Shown here: piece after piece, positions 1 through 8,682 of the stretch
How the letters are laid out: every line of letters starts with the position of its first letter
Numbering within the stretch: the first letter of the stretch is position 1
Source: REBR01 sp033721915
GTDB lineage: Bacteria > Pseudomonadota > Gammaproteobacteria > Pseudomonadales > Oleiphilaceae
Assembly (NCBI GenBank): GCA_033721915.1
Contig: JAWWAC010000036.1
Coordinates: 1-30,454 of the forward strand
DNA: 30,454 bases
Direction: 5' to 3'
Program-made: the position numbers and the translations under genes
Notes under the pieces: generated by a model
Told to the model about the DNA's origin: nothing
What the model saw: the letters and a program-made list of their open reading frames with translations, nothing else
Database searches by the model: none

Positions 1-1473
1 CACATCCAGGCTGATGAGTGCGCAGCGGTGGTTGTAGCGCAGGGCCCGCTCAATGGCCTGGTGGCAGCGGTCCTCGAACAGTCGCCGGTTGGCGGTGCCG
101 GTGAGGATGTCGTAGTGGGCCAGGTAATGGAGCTGATCCTGGGTTTCCCGGATTTCGGTGATGTCCTGCCCGATCAGGATGACCCGTGTCTCCACGGTCT
201 CGTCCTCGTCCTCCAGCCGGGTCAGGTTCCACAGGATGCTCCGCTGAAGGCCGTTATAGCCCTGTATCTGGATCTCCACATGCTCTCTGGGTACGCCACT
301 TTGCAGCACCTTGGTGATTTTCCAGCCCAGCTCGTCCCGGAAGGCGTCCGGGATAAAGGTGCTCAGCAGGTCCCGCCCCATGGCCTCTTCCCGGCTGTAG
401 CCGAACAGTGCCTCTGCGGCGCTGTTCCACTGGCGGATGCGACTGTGGCAGTCGATCACCAGTATCGGGTTGCTGGCGGTTTCCACCAGTGCGCGGTAAT
501 GACGGGTGGAGCGGCGGAAGGCCTTTTCCGCCTGCTTGCGCACGTAGATTTCATCACGCAGCTCCTGGTTTTTCTGCTCCAGTTGCTGGTTGCTGTCGCG
601 CACCTTGCCGTGCAGGCGACGGGCCAGTTCATTGCGGTCGGTCAGCAGGCTGTGCAGATAGCTGGCACTGCCCACCATCACCAGCAGTACCCCGTACAGC
701 AGCATTGTGCCCTGGCCCAGATACAGCAGCCAGAGACTGGCCAGGGTGGTCAGCGCTAGAGACAGTATGGCCAGCGGCAGTGAAAATCGAGTCACCGCCC
801 AGATCATCCAGGGCAACAGCAGCAGGTGCCCTGGCAGGGGGCTGGGCAGGATCAGCATCAGGATCAGTGCCAGGCTCACCAGCCAGAGAAGGGATTCCAT
901 CATCCGTGACTCGGAATCCAGTGTGAGCCAGTCTCCGGGAGCGCTGATCAGCAGTGGTGTCACCAGTGCCACAGCCAGCATATGGCTGAGCCACAGCTGC
1001 AGAAACACCTGATTCAGTGGCAGTGGAATGTGGCGATAGAGCAGCCAGGCCAGTGCCAGTGCGACACCGGCGGTGGCAACCGTGGTCATGGCCATCAGGC
1101 GGACAAAGGCGGGTTGCCGGCTCAGTGAGGGGCTGGGCAACTGGCGGTAGAGCCGGGCAATGGCCAGTGGCTCCAGGGTGAGCAGTAGTGCGGTGCCACT
1201 GAGGGTAAGCCAGCTCGTGCCCTCCTGTGGTGACAACCACAGCCACTGGCCGATCAGGTTGCCGGCCATAATGGGGAGTACCCAGTACAGGCTGCCATGA
1301 AGCAGACAGACCAGGGCCACCCCCACAGGCAGCCACAGCACCGGTGCCTGGCTGTCGGGCAACAGTAACAGGCTGCTGATCCAGGTCAGCAGCGTGTAAA
1401 TCAGGATTCCCAGCAGTGCATAACGGGTGCGACTGCCAGTCACTGCGTATGCCTGTTGCATACCCGTTTCCAT
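1..1473 (-). CDS. MASE1-PAS-GGDEF membrane diguanylate cyclase (C-terminus cut off)
   Basis: Read on the minus strand, this frame stays open from an ATG at 1473 to the window edge (491 codons). Residues about 15-275 are very hydrophobic, with around eight membrane segments and a VLWLPVGVALVCL stretch typical of MASE1 sensory domains. A charged, coiled-coil-like linker follows at about 275-320. A PAS domain spans about 325-440 (LVETASNPILVIDCHSRI, ending ILIGQDITEI). The start of a GGDEF domain is visible as HYDILTGTANRRLFEDR. The window ends before the GGEEF signature, so catalytic competence and a possible EAL domain cannot be judged. The likely role is synthesis of cyclic di-GMP at the inner membrane in response to an unknown signal. 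The start could instead be the in-frame ATG at 1461; neither has a strong ribosome site. It lies 111 bp downstream of nadC on the same strand. Confidence 0.85.
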   Translation of the reverse strand, partial: METGMQQAYAVTGSRTRYALLGILIYTLLTWISSLLLLPDSQAPVLWLPVGVALVCLLHGSLYWVLPIMAGNLIGQWLWLSPQEGTSWLTLSGTALLLTLEPLAIARLYRQLPSPSLSRQPAFVRLMAMTTVATAGVALALAWLLYRHIPLPLNQVFLQLWLSHMLAVALVTPLLISAPGDWLTLDSESRMMESLLWLVSLALILMLILPSPLPGHLLLLPWMIWAVTRFSLPLAILSLALTTLASLWLLYLGQGTMLLYGVLLVMVGSASYLHSLLTDRNELARRLHGKVRDSNQQLEQKNQELRDEIYVRKQAEKAFRRSTRHYRALVETASNPILVIDCHSRIRQWNSAAEALFGYSREEAMGRDLLSTFIPDAFRDELGWKITKVLQSGVPREHVEIQIQGYNGLQRSILWNLTRLEDEDETVETRVILIGQDITEIRETQDQLHYLAHYDILTGTANRRLFEDRCHQAIERALRYNHRCALISLDV

Positions 1474-1584
1474 CCATGGTGAAAGTGAGCGGGAAAACGC
1501 GTCTCTGCGCTCGATTGAACGGTTTTTTGTCAGTCCTGTCTGTTACAGAATGTCAGAAAATGTTAAATACTGGAGTCGGTTTTC

Positions 1585-2472
1585 TCAGTGGGCAACCGTG
1601 AAGGCGTCGCTGACTCGCATGGACAGGTCCAGTGCCATCAGGTCCTTGGTCAGGGTACCCAGTGAAATGGCATCAACCCCGGTTTCGGCAACGGCCACCA
1701 GGTTCTGGTCATTGATGCCACCGGAGGCCTCCAGCCGGATCTGGCCGCTGTAACGCTGCACGGCCTGGCGCATGTCGGACAGGCTGAATTCATCCAGCAT
1801 GACAATATCCGCTCCGGCGGCCGCGGCTTCCGCCAGTTCGCCGGGGTTTTCCGCCTCCACCTCAAGGGGTTTGTCGGGAGCGATCCGGCGGGCCTGTTGC
1901 ACGGCGGCGGTAATGGAGCCACAGGCGGCTATGTGGTTTTCCTTGATCAGAAAGGCATCGAAAAGGCCCAGACGATGATTGCAGCACCCCCCCTGAACAA
2001 CGGCGTATTTCTGCGCCATGCGAAGTCCGGGCAGGGTTTTTCGGGTATCCAGCAACTGCACACGGGTGTGTGCCACCAGGTCGGCGTACTGGCGGCATCG
2101 ACTGGCCACCCCGGAGAGGGTCTGCAGCCAGTTCAGAGCACTGCGCTCGGCACTCATGACAGCTCTGGCGGGGCCGCGGAAGCGAAACAGCACCGGCTCA
2201 AGGTCGGGGTCAATGCGTTCGCCGTCCTGCAACTGCCAGTGCAGCTCAATGGCCGGATCCAGCTGCCGGAAGACCTCCTCCACCCAGGGGCGCCCGGCCA
2301 TGACACCGGGCTGGCGGCTGATGACCCGGCCGCTGACCCACTGTGTGGCCGGGATAAGCCCCGCGGTCAGGTCGCCGTCACCCAGATCCTCCTCGATGCT
2401 CTGGCGTACGTCACGGACAAGGGTTTCGCGCCAGTGCGGCTGGGAAAAAGCGGTGCCATTGGGGTTTGTCAC
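1585..2472 (-). CDS. nadC: nicotinate-nucleotide pyrophosphorylase (carboxylating), NadC
   Basis: NadC converts quinolinate and PRPP to nicotinate mononucleotide, CO2 and pyrophosphate in de novo NAD synthesis. The frame is open further upstream, but the GTG at 2472 has TAAGGA seven bases before it and gives 295 residues, the usual family size; the longer version would add 45 residues of non-family sequence. Family motifs are clear: EDLGDGDLTA at residues 28-37, LDTRKTLPGLRMAQKYAV, GGCCNHRLGL, FLIKENH, and the C-terminal LEASGGIN and DAISLGTLTKD segments of the phosphate-binding barrel. It is divergent from the DUF1631 gene, with 175 bp between the chosen starts. The nadC/DUF1631/ampD arrangement is also known from Pseudomonas. 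Confidence 0.95.
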   Translation of the reverse strand: MTNPNGTAFSQPHWRETLVRDVRQSIEEDLGDGDLTAGLIPATQWVSGRVISRQPGVMAGRPWVEEVFRQLDPAIELHWQLQDGERIDPDLEPVLFRFRGPARAVMSAERSALNWLQTLSGVASRCRQYADLVAHTRVQLLDTRKTLPGLRMAQKYAVVQGGCCNHRLGLFDAFLIKENHIAACGSITAAVQQARRIAPDKPLEVEAENPGELAEAAAAGADIVMLDEFSLSDMRQAVQRYSGQIRLEASGGINDQNLVAVAETGVDAISLGTLTKDLMALDLSMRVSDAFTVAH

Positions 2473-2647
2473 GATCTGATCCTTAGCGCCGGGTCTGGGG
2501 TGTGACTGACAGGGGGATAAGTGTACTGGCAAGCGGGGGTCAGGCCAAGGGGTGGCCACGGCTACAATCGTTAACAGCTTGTGAACTGCTTTGCCATGGA
2601 ATTCCAACTATCATAAGTGGGTCTTCACTGGCTCCGGGGGTAAGGCA

Positions 2648-4795
2648 ATGATGCAGGAGGGCGGTCAGGCTGCGATGCGCAGGGAGGGCTATACAGCCGT
2701 GCCACTGCCATTGCTGCGTCTGCGTGATCTGTCCATGGCTCAGTTCAAGCGGCTTCTGGAGGGGTTCTTCCAACAGCCGGATGAGGCGCTGCTGGCCCTG
2801 GCGGGGGAGGCGGAGAATGAGGGTCATGCGGGCAGCAGGAAAACGGGTCCGTCCGATCTGGGGCAGGCCTTGCAGTGGCTTCGTCAGGACCCGGAATCCC
2901 TGATATTGTCCTATCAACAGTGGTTGGCAAGGGCCTTCAATGACTGTGCCCGCAGTGCCCTGAAGCCGGCACCGGAGCAGACACTGCTTTCCCAGTGGGG
3001 CCGTGAAGAGCAGCTGGCCATAAAGAACCTGGCCAGCCAGCTGCGCCAGCATTACGGTGAACCGGCGGAAATGATCCGTCTGCGTCTGCAGAAGCTGCTG
3101 CGGCTGGACGAGCTGCCAAAGGACGGCAACCCACTGGACCCGCAGCAACTGTGCCTGGGGCTGGCGGAAGCCTGTGCCGATCTGGCCATGCCTTACTACA
3201 GCCAATGCCTGGTGTACCGTCTGTTTGGCCCCGTACTGGTGGCGGAGCTGGGGCCACTGTACAGCCTGGCCAACCAGTTGCTGATCCGCGAGGGGGTCAT
3301 GCCGGACCGGCGACACCCGGAACCCCCCCTGGCCACTGGCCATCCTGGTGGCGTCACCGGCGACGGGAATGATCCCGCCAGCCCCGGCTTTACGGAGCTG
3401 TCGGCCCTGGTGCGCAGTCAGTACCAGCACAGGGGCCCGGTCCGCCGGGATACCGGCGTCATGCCCACGGAAGAGCTGATTCAGCGGCTCTCTGATATCC
3501 AGGCGTCCCCGGAGATACTGCAGGGGGCCGACAGCCCCGGGGCCGTCCTGCCACTGAAAGAACGGGTGAGTCAGTGGCTGGCGCTTCGCGCCCGCGTGGA
3601 CAGCGCACCGGGGCAGAAAGACTGGGATGTGATTCACCTGGTGACCATGCTGTTCGATTTCATTCTCAGGGATCGCCAGCTGCCGGAAGCCATGAAATCG
3701 CTCCTTGCCCGGCTTCAGATTCCGCTGTTGAAGGTGGCGCTGCTGGACCGGAGTTTTTTCAGCCATGGCGGCCACCCGGCCAGGCAACTGCTCAATGCCA
3801 TGGCCACGGCGGCGCTGGGCTGGAACTCCCGGGCCAGTGGTCTGGAGGATCCGCTGAGAGACTGCCTTGAGCAGCTGGTTCAGCGCGTCAACCGGGAATT
3901 TACCGATAACATCCCCCTGTTCGAGACCCTGCTGGAGGAGCTGACCCGTTTCACTGACCAGTACCAGCGCCGCGGCCTGCTGTTGCAGCGCCGTTTACAG
4001 GACGCCGAGGAGGGCCGCGCCAGGCAGGCCCTGGCCCGCCAGGCGGCCAGTGCCCTTGTGGCGGAACTGTGGGACAAGCACGCATTGCCCCAGTCCATGG
4101 CCCGGTTGCTGAAGGACCCCTGGCAGAGGGTTCTGCAGTGGCACTGGCTGCAGTGGGGGGAGGCTTCCACCCAGTGGCAGGAAATCAGCCGCCTGACGGG
4201 GCTTCTGATCTGGAGCCTGGACCCGCAGCCGGTGGTGCGCAGTACCCGTAATGACCTGCTGCGCCGGATACCGGAAATCGTGGATGGGGTCCGGCGGGGC
4301 CTGAATGCCATTGCCTGGGACCCATTCGCCATTGATGAATGGGTGCGGGAGCTGGAATTGCTGCATGTGGCGACACTGCAGCAACTCATGGATGCCCCCG
4401 CCCAGAGCCAGGCAGCAGGCTTCATGGCGGGAGAGGAAGCCGGGGGGATAGCGGCACAGGAGGTTTCCCGGGACCCGGTAGTGGACACTGGGGAGGAACA
4501 GTCACTGCCTCACCCGGCCTGGATGGAGCGGGCCAGGGCCATGGGCGTGGGCTCCTGGGTGGAGTGGCACAGCAGTGAGGGCCGGCAAATCCGTTGTAAA
4601 CTGGCGGCGGTCATCAAGGCCAGTGGCCGCTACATTTTTGTCAACCGCAGTGGTGCCAAGGTTATGGATTACAGTGAGGTGGATGTGGCCCGGGCTCTGG
4701 AAGAGGGGGTGATCAACCCGCTGGATGACACCCAGATTTTTGACCGGGCACTGGCCTCGGTGATCGACAGCCTGCGCCATTCGCGCCGTTCGTGA
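2648..4795 (+). CDS. DUF1631 family protein of unknown function
   Basis: This is a large, mostly helical cytoplasmic protein without signal peptide or membrane segments, which I recognise as the DUF1631 family (in older annotation sometimes mislabelled 'thymidine phosphorylase'). The chosen ATG at 2648 follows TAAGG closely and gives 715 residues; an upstream in-frame ATG at 2591 would add 19 residues of poor family character, and 2651 is also possible. A C-terminal module of about 85 residues looks separate: VGSWVEWHSSEGRQIRCKLA, then GRYIFVNRSGAKV and IFDRALASVI, which suggests a small beta-barrel. The canonical PilZ cyclic-di-GMP residues are not evident. The gene between nadC and ampD is conserved in Pseudomonas-type genomes, but its function is not established. 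Confidence 0.85.
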   Translation: MMQEGGQAAMRREGYTAVPLPLLRLRDLSMAQFKRLLEGFFQQPDEALLALAGEAENEGHAGSRKTGPSDLGQALQWLRQDPESLILSYQQWLARAFNDCARSALKPAPEQTLLSQWGREEQLAIKNLASQLRQHYGEPAEMIRLRLQKLLRLDELPKDGNPLDPQQLCLGLAEACADLAMPYYSQCLVYRLFGPVLVAELGPLYSLANQLLIREGVMPDRRHPEPPLATGHPGGVTGDGNDPASPGFTELSALVRSQYQHRGPVRRDTGVMPTEELIQRLSDIQASPEILQGADSPGAVLPLKERVSQWLALRARVDSAPGQKDWDVIHLVTMLFDFILRDRQLPEAMKSLLARLQIPLLKVALLDRSFFSHGGHPARQLLNAMATAALGWNSRASGLEDPLRDCLEQLVQRVNREFTDNIPLFETLLEELTRFTDQYQRRGLLLQRRLQDAEEGRARQALARQAASALVAELWDKHALPQSMARLLKDPWQRVLQWHWLQWGEASTQWQEISRLTGLLIWSLDPQPVVRSTRNDLLRRIPEIVDGVRRGLNAIAWDPFAIDEWVRELELLHVATLQQLMDAPAQSQAAGFMAGEEAGGIAAQEVSRDPVVDTGEEQSLPHPAWMERARAMGVGSWVEWHSSEGRQIRCKLAAVIKASGRYIFVNRSGAKVMDYSEVDVARALEEGVINPLDDTQIFDRALASVIDSLRHSRRS

Positions 4796-4918
4796 GGCGA
4801 TGGCGCAGGCCTCCGGAGAAGCGGGGCCGAAACCCTGTGAACTTGCATTGCCGGGCAGATATGCTTCAATCCCCGGCACGACTCAAGGCAATAAGCGAAC
4901 CCCATGGAAAAGGCTGCA

Positions 4919-5503
4919 ATGGATCAGGAGGGCTGGCTGGCGTGTGCCCGCCACTGCCCCTCACCCAACTACGGTGAACGCCCCCCCGGAGAGGTGATCT
5001 CACTGCTGGTGATTCACAATATCAGTCTGCCTCCCGGGCAGTACGGAGGTCCCGAGATTGAAGACTTCTTCTGTAACCGCCTCGACAGTCAGCAGCACCC
5101 CTATTTCCAGCAAATCGCTTCCATGAAGGTCTCCGCCCACGGCCTGATCCGCCGCGATGGTGAGCTGGTGCAGTTTGTTTCCCTTCTGGGCCGGGCCTGG
5201 CATGCCGGGCGCTCCTGCTTTGAAGGGCGCAGCGAGTGCAACGATTTCTCCATCGGTATCGAGCTGGAGGGAACGGACCACGAGCCCTACAGCGAGGCCC
5301 AGTACCGCACCCTGGTGACACTGACCCAGACGCTGATGACCCTGTTTCCGGCCATCTGTGCAGACCGCATTGTCGGCCATGAGCATATCGCTCCGGGACG
5401 CAAGACCGACCCGGGGCCGGGCTTTGACTGGCAGCGCTATCTCAAGGCGCTGTGCCCCATGACCCGGGTGGCAACGCCACCTTCCATTCAGGGTGACTGC
5501 TGA
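4919..5503 (+). CDS. ampD: 1,6-anhydro-N-acetylmuramyl-L-alanine amidase AmpD
   Basis: AmpD is a cytoplasmic zinc amidase that removes the peptide from anhydro-muropeptides during cell-wall recycling; by lowering those muropeptides it keeps AmpR-controlled beta-lactamase genes quiet where they exist. I chose the ATG at 4919 because AAGG precedes it by five bases and the protein then begins like other AmpD proteins (GWLACARHCPSPN). An in-frame ATG at 4904 would add five residues. With this start the expected residues are His33 (VIHNIS), Glu115 (GIELEGTD), His154 (GHEHIAPGRKTDPG), Lys162 and Asp164, nearly the numbering of the enterobacterial enzyme. The length is 194 residues. The stop overlaps the ampE start as TGATG, so the two are translationally coupled. 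Confidence 0.96.
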   Translation: MDQEGWLACARHCPSPNYGERPPGEVISLLVIHNISLPPGQYGGPEIEDFFCNRLDSQQHPYFQQIASMKVSAHGLIRRDGELVQFVSLLGRAWHAGRSCFEGRSECNDFSIGIELEGTDHEPYSEAQYRTLVTLTQTLMTLFPAICADRIVGHEHIAPGRKTDPGPGFDWQRYLKALCPMTRVATPPSIQGDC

Positions 5504-6390
5504 TGCGTCTTCTGGTGATACTGCTGGCCCTGGTGCTGCGGCGCCAGATGGATGCCCGTGGCCGTCTGGACCCGGATCAGTGGCAGCGGCGTTTCATGGC
5601 CCGCATGCCCGGTGATGAGCGAGGTGCCGGCACCGTCTACCGGGTGCTGTTTCTGTACCTGGCGCTGGTGCTGGCCACCGCCCTGGTGACCTGGGGGCTG
5701 GGTGGCATGGCCGGAGGGCTCTGGGCCAGCCTGCTGGCACTGTTGCTGATGTTGCTGGCCAGTGGCATGCCCGGCTGGCGTGAGCCACTGACCGCCTACA
5801 GCGAGGCCTGGGAGCGTGGAGACATGCAGGCCGCCTGGCACCATGTGTCCCACCTGTTGCCGGCGGATCGCCGTGCCGAGGCGCTGGCTCCGGAGACCCT
5901 GCACCTGTTGCTGGCCCAGGCACTGATCAACCAGAGCTTCGAGCGCTATTTCCTGCCGATTTTCTGGTACGCACTGCTGGGGCCCGTGGGGCTGGTGCTG
6001 GCCCTGGGGGCGCTGAGCCTGAGCCTGCATTACCCGGCTCGGTCCATTCGCCGGCTGTTCGCCCGCATTGTGACCCTGCTGGCCTGGCTGCCGTCGCGGA
6101 TGCTGTCTTTCAGCTTTGCCATTGCCGGAGACTTTACCGGCTGGCTTCATGAGCAGCGCCGTGAACGGCATCTGCCCGGAGAGAGCCGTCAGGCCTGGCT
6201 GCTGCGTGGTGCCAGTGGGGCCCTGTCCAGCTATGCACTGGACCCCCGCCGCTTTGAGCAGCTGCACCCCGGTGAGTGGCCGGATTATGGCCGACGCAGC
6301 CTATGGGCGGTGCGGGACCTGCTGAACCGCAGCATGCTGGTCTGGATTGCCGTGATGGCGGTGCTGGCCATCCTGGGCTGGCTGCCCTGA
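5503..6390 (+). CDS. ampE: regulatory signalling modulator protein AmpE
   Basis: AmpE is an inner-membrane protein of 295 residues encoded directly after ampD, with the two genes overlapping as TGATG. Hydrophobic segments occur at the N-terminus (RLLVILLALVL), about 46-90 (two helices), about 152-177 and about 270-295. The family motif FWYALLGPVG is visible in the middle. The protein has been linked to beta-lactamase regulation and to membrane sensing, but its biochemical activity is not settled. Its position in an ampDE operon and its length both fit. No rho-independent terminator is seen directly after it; the next feature is a sigma-28-like promoter at 6438. Confidence 0.93.
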   Translation: MRLLVILLALVLRRQMDARGRLDPDQWQRRFMARMPGDERGAGTVYRVLFLYLALVLATALVTWGLGGMAGGLWASLLALLLMLLASGMPGWREPLTAYSEAWERGDMQAAWHHVSHLLPADRRAEALAPETLHLLLAQALINQSFERYFLPIFWYALLGPVGLVLALGALSLSLHYPARSIRRLFARIVTLLAWLPSRMLSFSFAIAGDFTGWLHEQRRERHLPGESRQAWLLRGASGALSSYALDPRRFEQLHPGEWPDYGRRSLWAVRDLLNRSMLVWIAVMAVLAILGWLP

Positions 6391-6437
6391 CGGGGAGGCG
6401 ATAAGCCTGCCTGTAACAAATCGCAGCATCTCAATCC

Positions 6438-6463
6438 TCAAGTTTTTTACCTCCCCAACGATA
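6438..6463 (+). promoter_or_regulatory. sigma-28 (FliA) type promoter for the chemoreceptor gene
   Basis: TCAAG at 6438-6442, a 14-base spacer rich in T then C, and AACGATA at 6457-6463 match the Pseudomonas-type FliA pattern TCAAG-N14-GCCGATA with the central CGATA intact. It lies about 160 bp upstream of the chemoreceptor start, and FliA control is usual for chemotaxis genes. Confidence 0.7.
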
Positions 6464-6580
6464 TACTCTGTAAGACATTGCTTACCTCGCAGGGGTCAAG
6501 AATCATGAGCGGCATTGTATTCAGTCGGGTTTGACCTAGACTTCACTGCAGTTCCGGATGGCCCACAACAATAATCCGTA

Positions 6581-6597
6581 CCGGCCTGACAGGCCGG
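6581..6597 (+). other. 7-bp stem hairpin in the chemoreceptor leader
   Basis: CCGGCCT GAC AGGCCGG is a perfect inverted repeat with a three-base loop, ending 24 bases before the GTG start at 6622 and just upstream of the GGAGG ribosome site. There is no T-run, so it is not a standard terminator. A role in translation or RNA stability is possible but unproven. Confidence 0.5.
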
Positions 6598-6621
6598 TTG
6601 AGTCACGCCCTGGAGGCCTCA

Positions 6622-8655
6622 GTGAAACAGTTTTTCCTGCCCGCCGTCATGCTGATGAACCGCCTGCGGATGGTCTACAAATTCAGCCTGATCAGTGTGC
6701 TGTTTCTGTTGCCCATCGTCGGTCTCAGTTATCTGCTGGTGACTGAGCTGAACCGCTCGATCAATGCACTGGATCAGGCCATTGATGGCACCGCCATTGT
6801 CAGTGATGCCACGCAACTGGTGCGCAATGCCCAGCGCTACCGGGATTACCGGGCCCCGTTGCGGATACGGGAATTTTCCGGTCCACTGGAAGGGCAGGTG
6901 GATGCGGCCGCTAAGGGGGTCAGTGAGGCTCTGTCCCGACTCGAGGCCCACGTCGAAAGGGGCTCCGTCAGTGACACCCTGAAGTCCCAGATTGCGGTGA
7001 TTGCCGGGGAGTGGCAGACCCTGTTGGAGGAAGACGATTACCAGCAGACCGTTGGGCGCCAGTTTCTGTACTACGATGAGTTTTTCAGGAAGACCCTGGC
7101 TCTACGCAGCACCGTGTATCAGACCACCGGTCTCGCCCGGGACTCCTCCACCCAGGTGCAGATGCTGCTGGAGCTGACCAATAGCTACCTGAGTGCCGTG
7201 TCTGATGAAATGGGCGGTGCCAATGCCTTTGGTATCTACGCCCTCAATGAGGGCACCCTGTCCAATAGCGCCAGCGAAACCGCCAACACCATCTACGATG
7301 ACCTGACCAACTTGAGCAACCAGCTGGACTCCGCCATGGACGTGGCCTTGTCCGCCTCTCCGGATGTGGCGGAGCGGCTGGGGGAGCAGGCCGCGGAGGT
7401 TGTCTCGGCGCCCATTGCCGTGCGGGATCTGCTGGATCGCAATGTGATCACACCCTATCGCCTGGAAATGCCTTACCAGGCGTTTGACCAGCAGGTGAGC
7501 CAGCACATCGACCGTGTCTACGCGTTCAAGAGTGAGATCATGACCGTCATCCGTGAGAATCTCACTGAGCGCCTGGCCAGTGAGCGGCAGCAGCGACTGA
7601 TTATCTTTGCCGCACTGGCGGCGGTGTTGCTGGTGGTGGTGTATCTCTACGCCGGCTTCTTCCTCTCAGTGCGGACTGCTGTGACACGCTTTGCCGATGC
7701 GGCACGGCGGGTGGCGGACGGGGATATGACGGTGCGTATCTCACTGGAAAACCGCGACGAACTGGGCGAGCTGACCGATGAGTTCAACGGCATGACACAG
7801 CGCATGCATGAGCTGATCCAGTCCGTGTCGGGTTCCGTGGCCAACGTCAATCAGCAGGCGCAGCGAGTCAATGACAGCGCCTCCGCCAACAGCGAGGCGG
7901 TCTCCAGGCAGATGGGAGAGACCGAGCAGATCGCCGACGCCATGCAACAGATGGTGACCACGGTGCAGGAGGTGGCGGAAAGCTCCCAGAAAGCCTCTGA
8001 TGCCGCCGGTCAGGCGGACCACGAGGCGGTGGATGGTCGTCAGGTGGTGAAGGAGTCCGTCAGCACCATCCATCGACTGGCGGATGAAATTCGCGGCGCC
8101 GTGGCGGTGATCAACCGGGTCAGTCACGACAGTGGCAGCATCAACCAGGTGCTGGTGGAGATCAAGGCCATCGCCGAGCAGACCAACCTGCTGGCACTGA
8201 ACGCCGCCATCGAGGCGGCCCGTGCCGGCGAGCAGGGTCGTGGCTTTGCCGTGGTGGCGGATGAGGTGCGTTCACTCTCGGCCCGCACCCACAAATCCAC
8301 GGAAGAGATCGAGGAAATGGTGGTGCGTCTGCAGAAGGGCGTACAGGAGGCGGTGACCGCCATGGACAACAGCCATAATGTCACCGAGCAGACCGTGGAG
8401 CAGTCCGGACGGGTGACCCATGCCCTGGAGAGCATCGTCAGCGGCATCAGCCTGATTGTGGACATGAGCCAGCAGATTGCCCAGGCGGCGGAAGAGCAAT
8501 CCGCTGTGGCCAAGAACATCAATTCCAATGTGACGGAAATCAGCGATCTGGGCCACAAGACCGCGGGCAACGCCGGTGAGGTGCTGGAAGCCAGCCGCGA
8601 GCTGTCCGAGGTGACCCTGTCACTGCAGCAGCAGATCGAGCACTTCCGGGTCTGA
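6622..8655 (+). CDS. methyl-accepting chemotaxis protein
   Basis: This is a transmembrane chemoreceptor of 677 residues. The GTG at 6622 is chosen as start because a perfect GGAGG lies five bases before it; a TTG at 6598 is open in the same frame but lacks such a site. Membrane helices lie at about 18-40 and 326-350, enclosing a periplasmic sensory region of about 285 residues that looks all-helical. A HAMP linker (LSVRTAVTRFADAARRVADG) follows, then the cytoplasmic signalling helices with the conserved tip EQTNLLALNAAIEAARAGE and GRGFAVVADEVRSLS at about 518-550. There is no C-terminal CheR/CheB tether pentapeptide. The sensory region might be a helical bimodular type, but I cannot assign a ligand. 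A chemoreceptor gene also follows ampE in Pseudomonas aeruginosa (from memory). Confidence 0.95.
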   Translation: MKQFFLPAVMLMNRLRMVYKFSLISVLFLLPIVGLSYLLVTELNRSINALDQAIDGTAIVSDATQLVRNAQRYRDYRAPLRIREFSGPLEGQVDAAAKGVSEALSRLEAHVERGSVSDTLKSQIAVIAGEWQTLLEEDDYQQTVGRQFLYYDEFFRKTLALRSTVYQTTGLARDSSTQVQMLLELTNSYLSAVSDEMGGANAFGIYALNEGTLSNSASETANTIYDDLTNLSNQLDSAMDVALSASPDVAERLGEQAAEVVSAPIAVRDLLDRNVITPYRLEMPYQAFDQQVSQHIDRVYAFKSEIMTVIRENLTERLASERQQRLIIFAALAAVLLVVVYLYAGFFLSVRTAVTRFADAARRVADGDMTVRISLENRDELGELTDEFNGMTQRMHELIQSVSGSVANVNQQAQRVNDSASANSEAVSRQMGETEQIADAMQQMVTTVQEVAESSQKASDAAGQADHEAVDGRQVVKESVSTIHRLADEIRGAVAVINRVSHDSGSINQVLVEIKAIAEQTNLLALNAAIEAARAGEQGRGFAVVADEVRSLSARTHKSTEEIEEMVVRLQKGVQEAVTAMDNSHNVTEQTVEQSGRVTHALESIVSGISLIVDMSQQIAQAAEEQSAVAKNINSNVTEISDLGHKTAGNAGEVLEASRELSEVTLSLQQQIEHFRV

Positions 8656-8667
8656 GACCGGCCAGAG

Positions 8668-8682
8668 GGCCCCGTCGGGGCC
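8668..8682. terminator. possible bidirectional terminator hairpin between convergent genes
   Basis: GGCCCC GTC GGGGCC forms a six-pair, GC-only stem 12 bases after the chemoreceptor stop, touching the stop of the convergent adenosyltransferase gene (8682-8684). No T-run follows on either strand, so any termination would be weak or factor-assisted. Confidence 0.35.

Noticed and set aside
2563..2568. TACAAT as a -10 box for the DUF1631 gene
   Set aside because: No acceptable -35 box lies at the right distance, so I did not list it as a promoter.
2540..3787. A minus-strand open frame of 415 codons opposite the DUF1631 gene
   Set aside because: It is very rich in Gln, His and Arg, as expected for the reverse strand of a GC-rich gene, and overlaps a better-supported gene.
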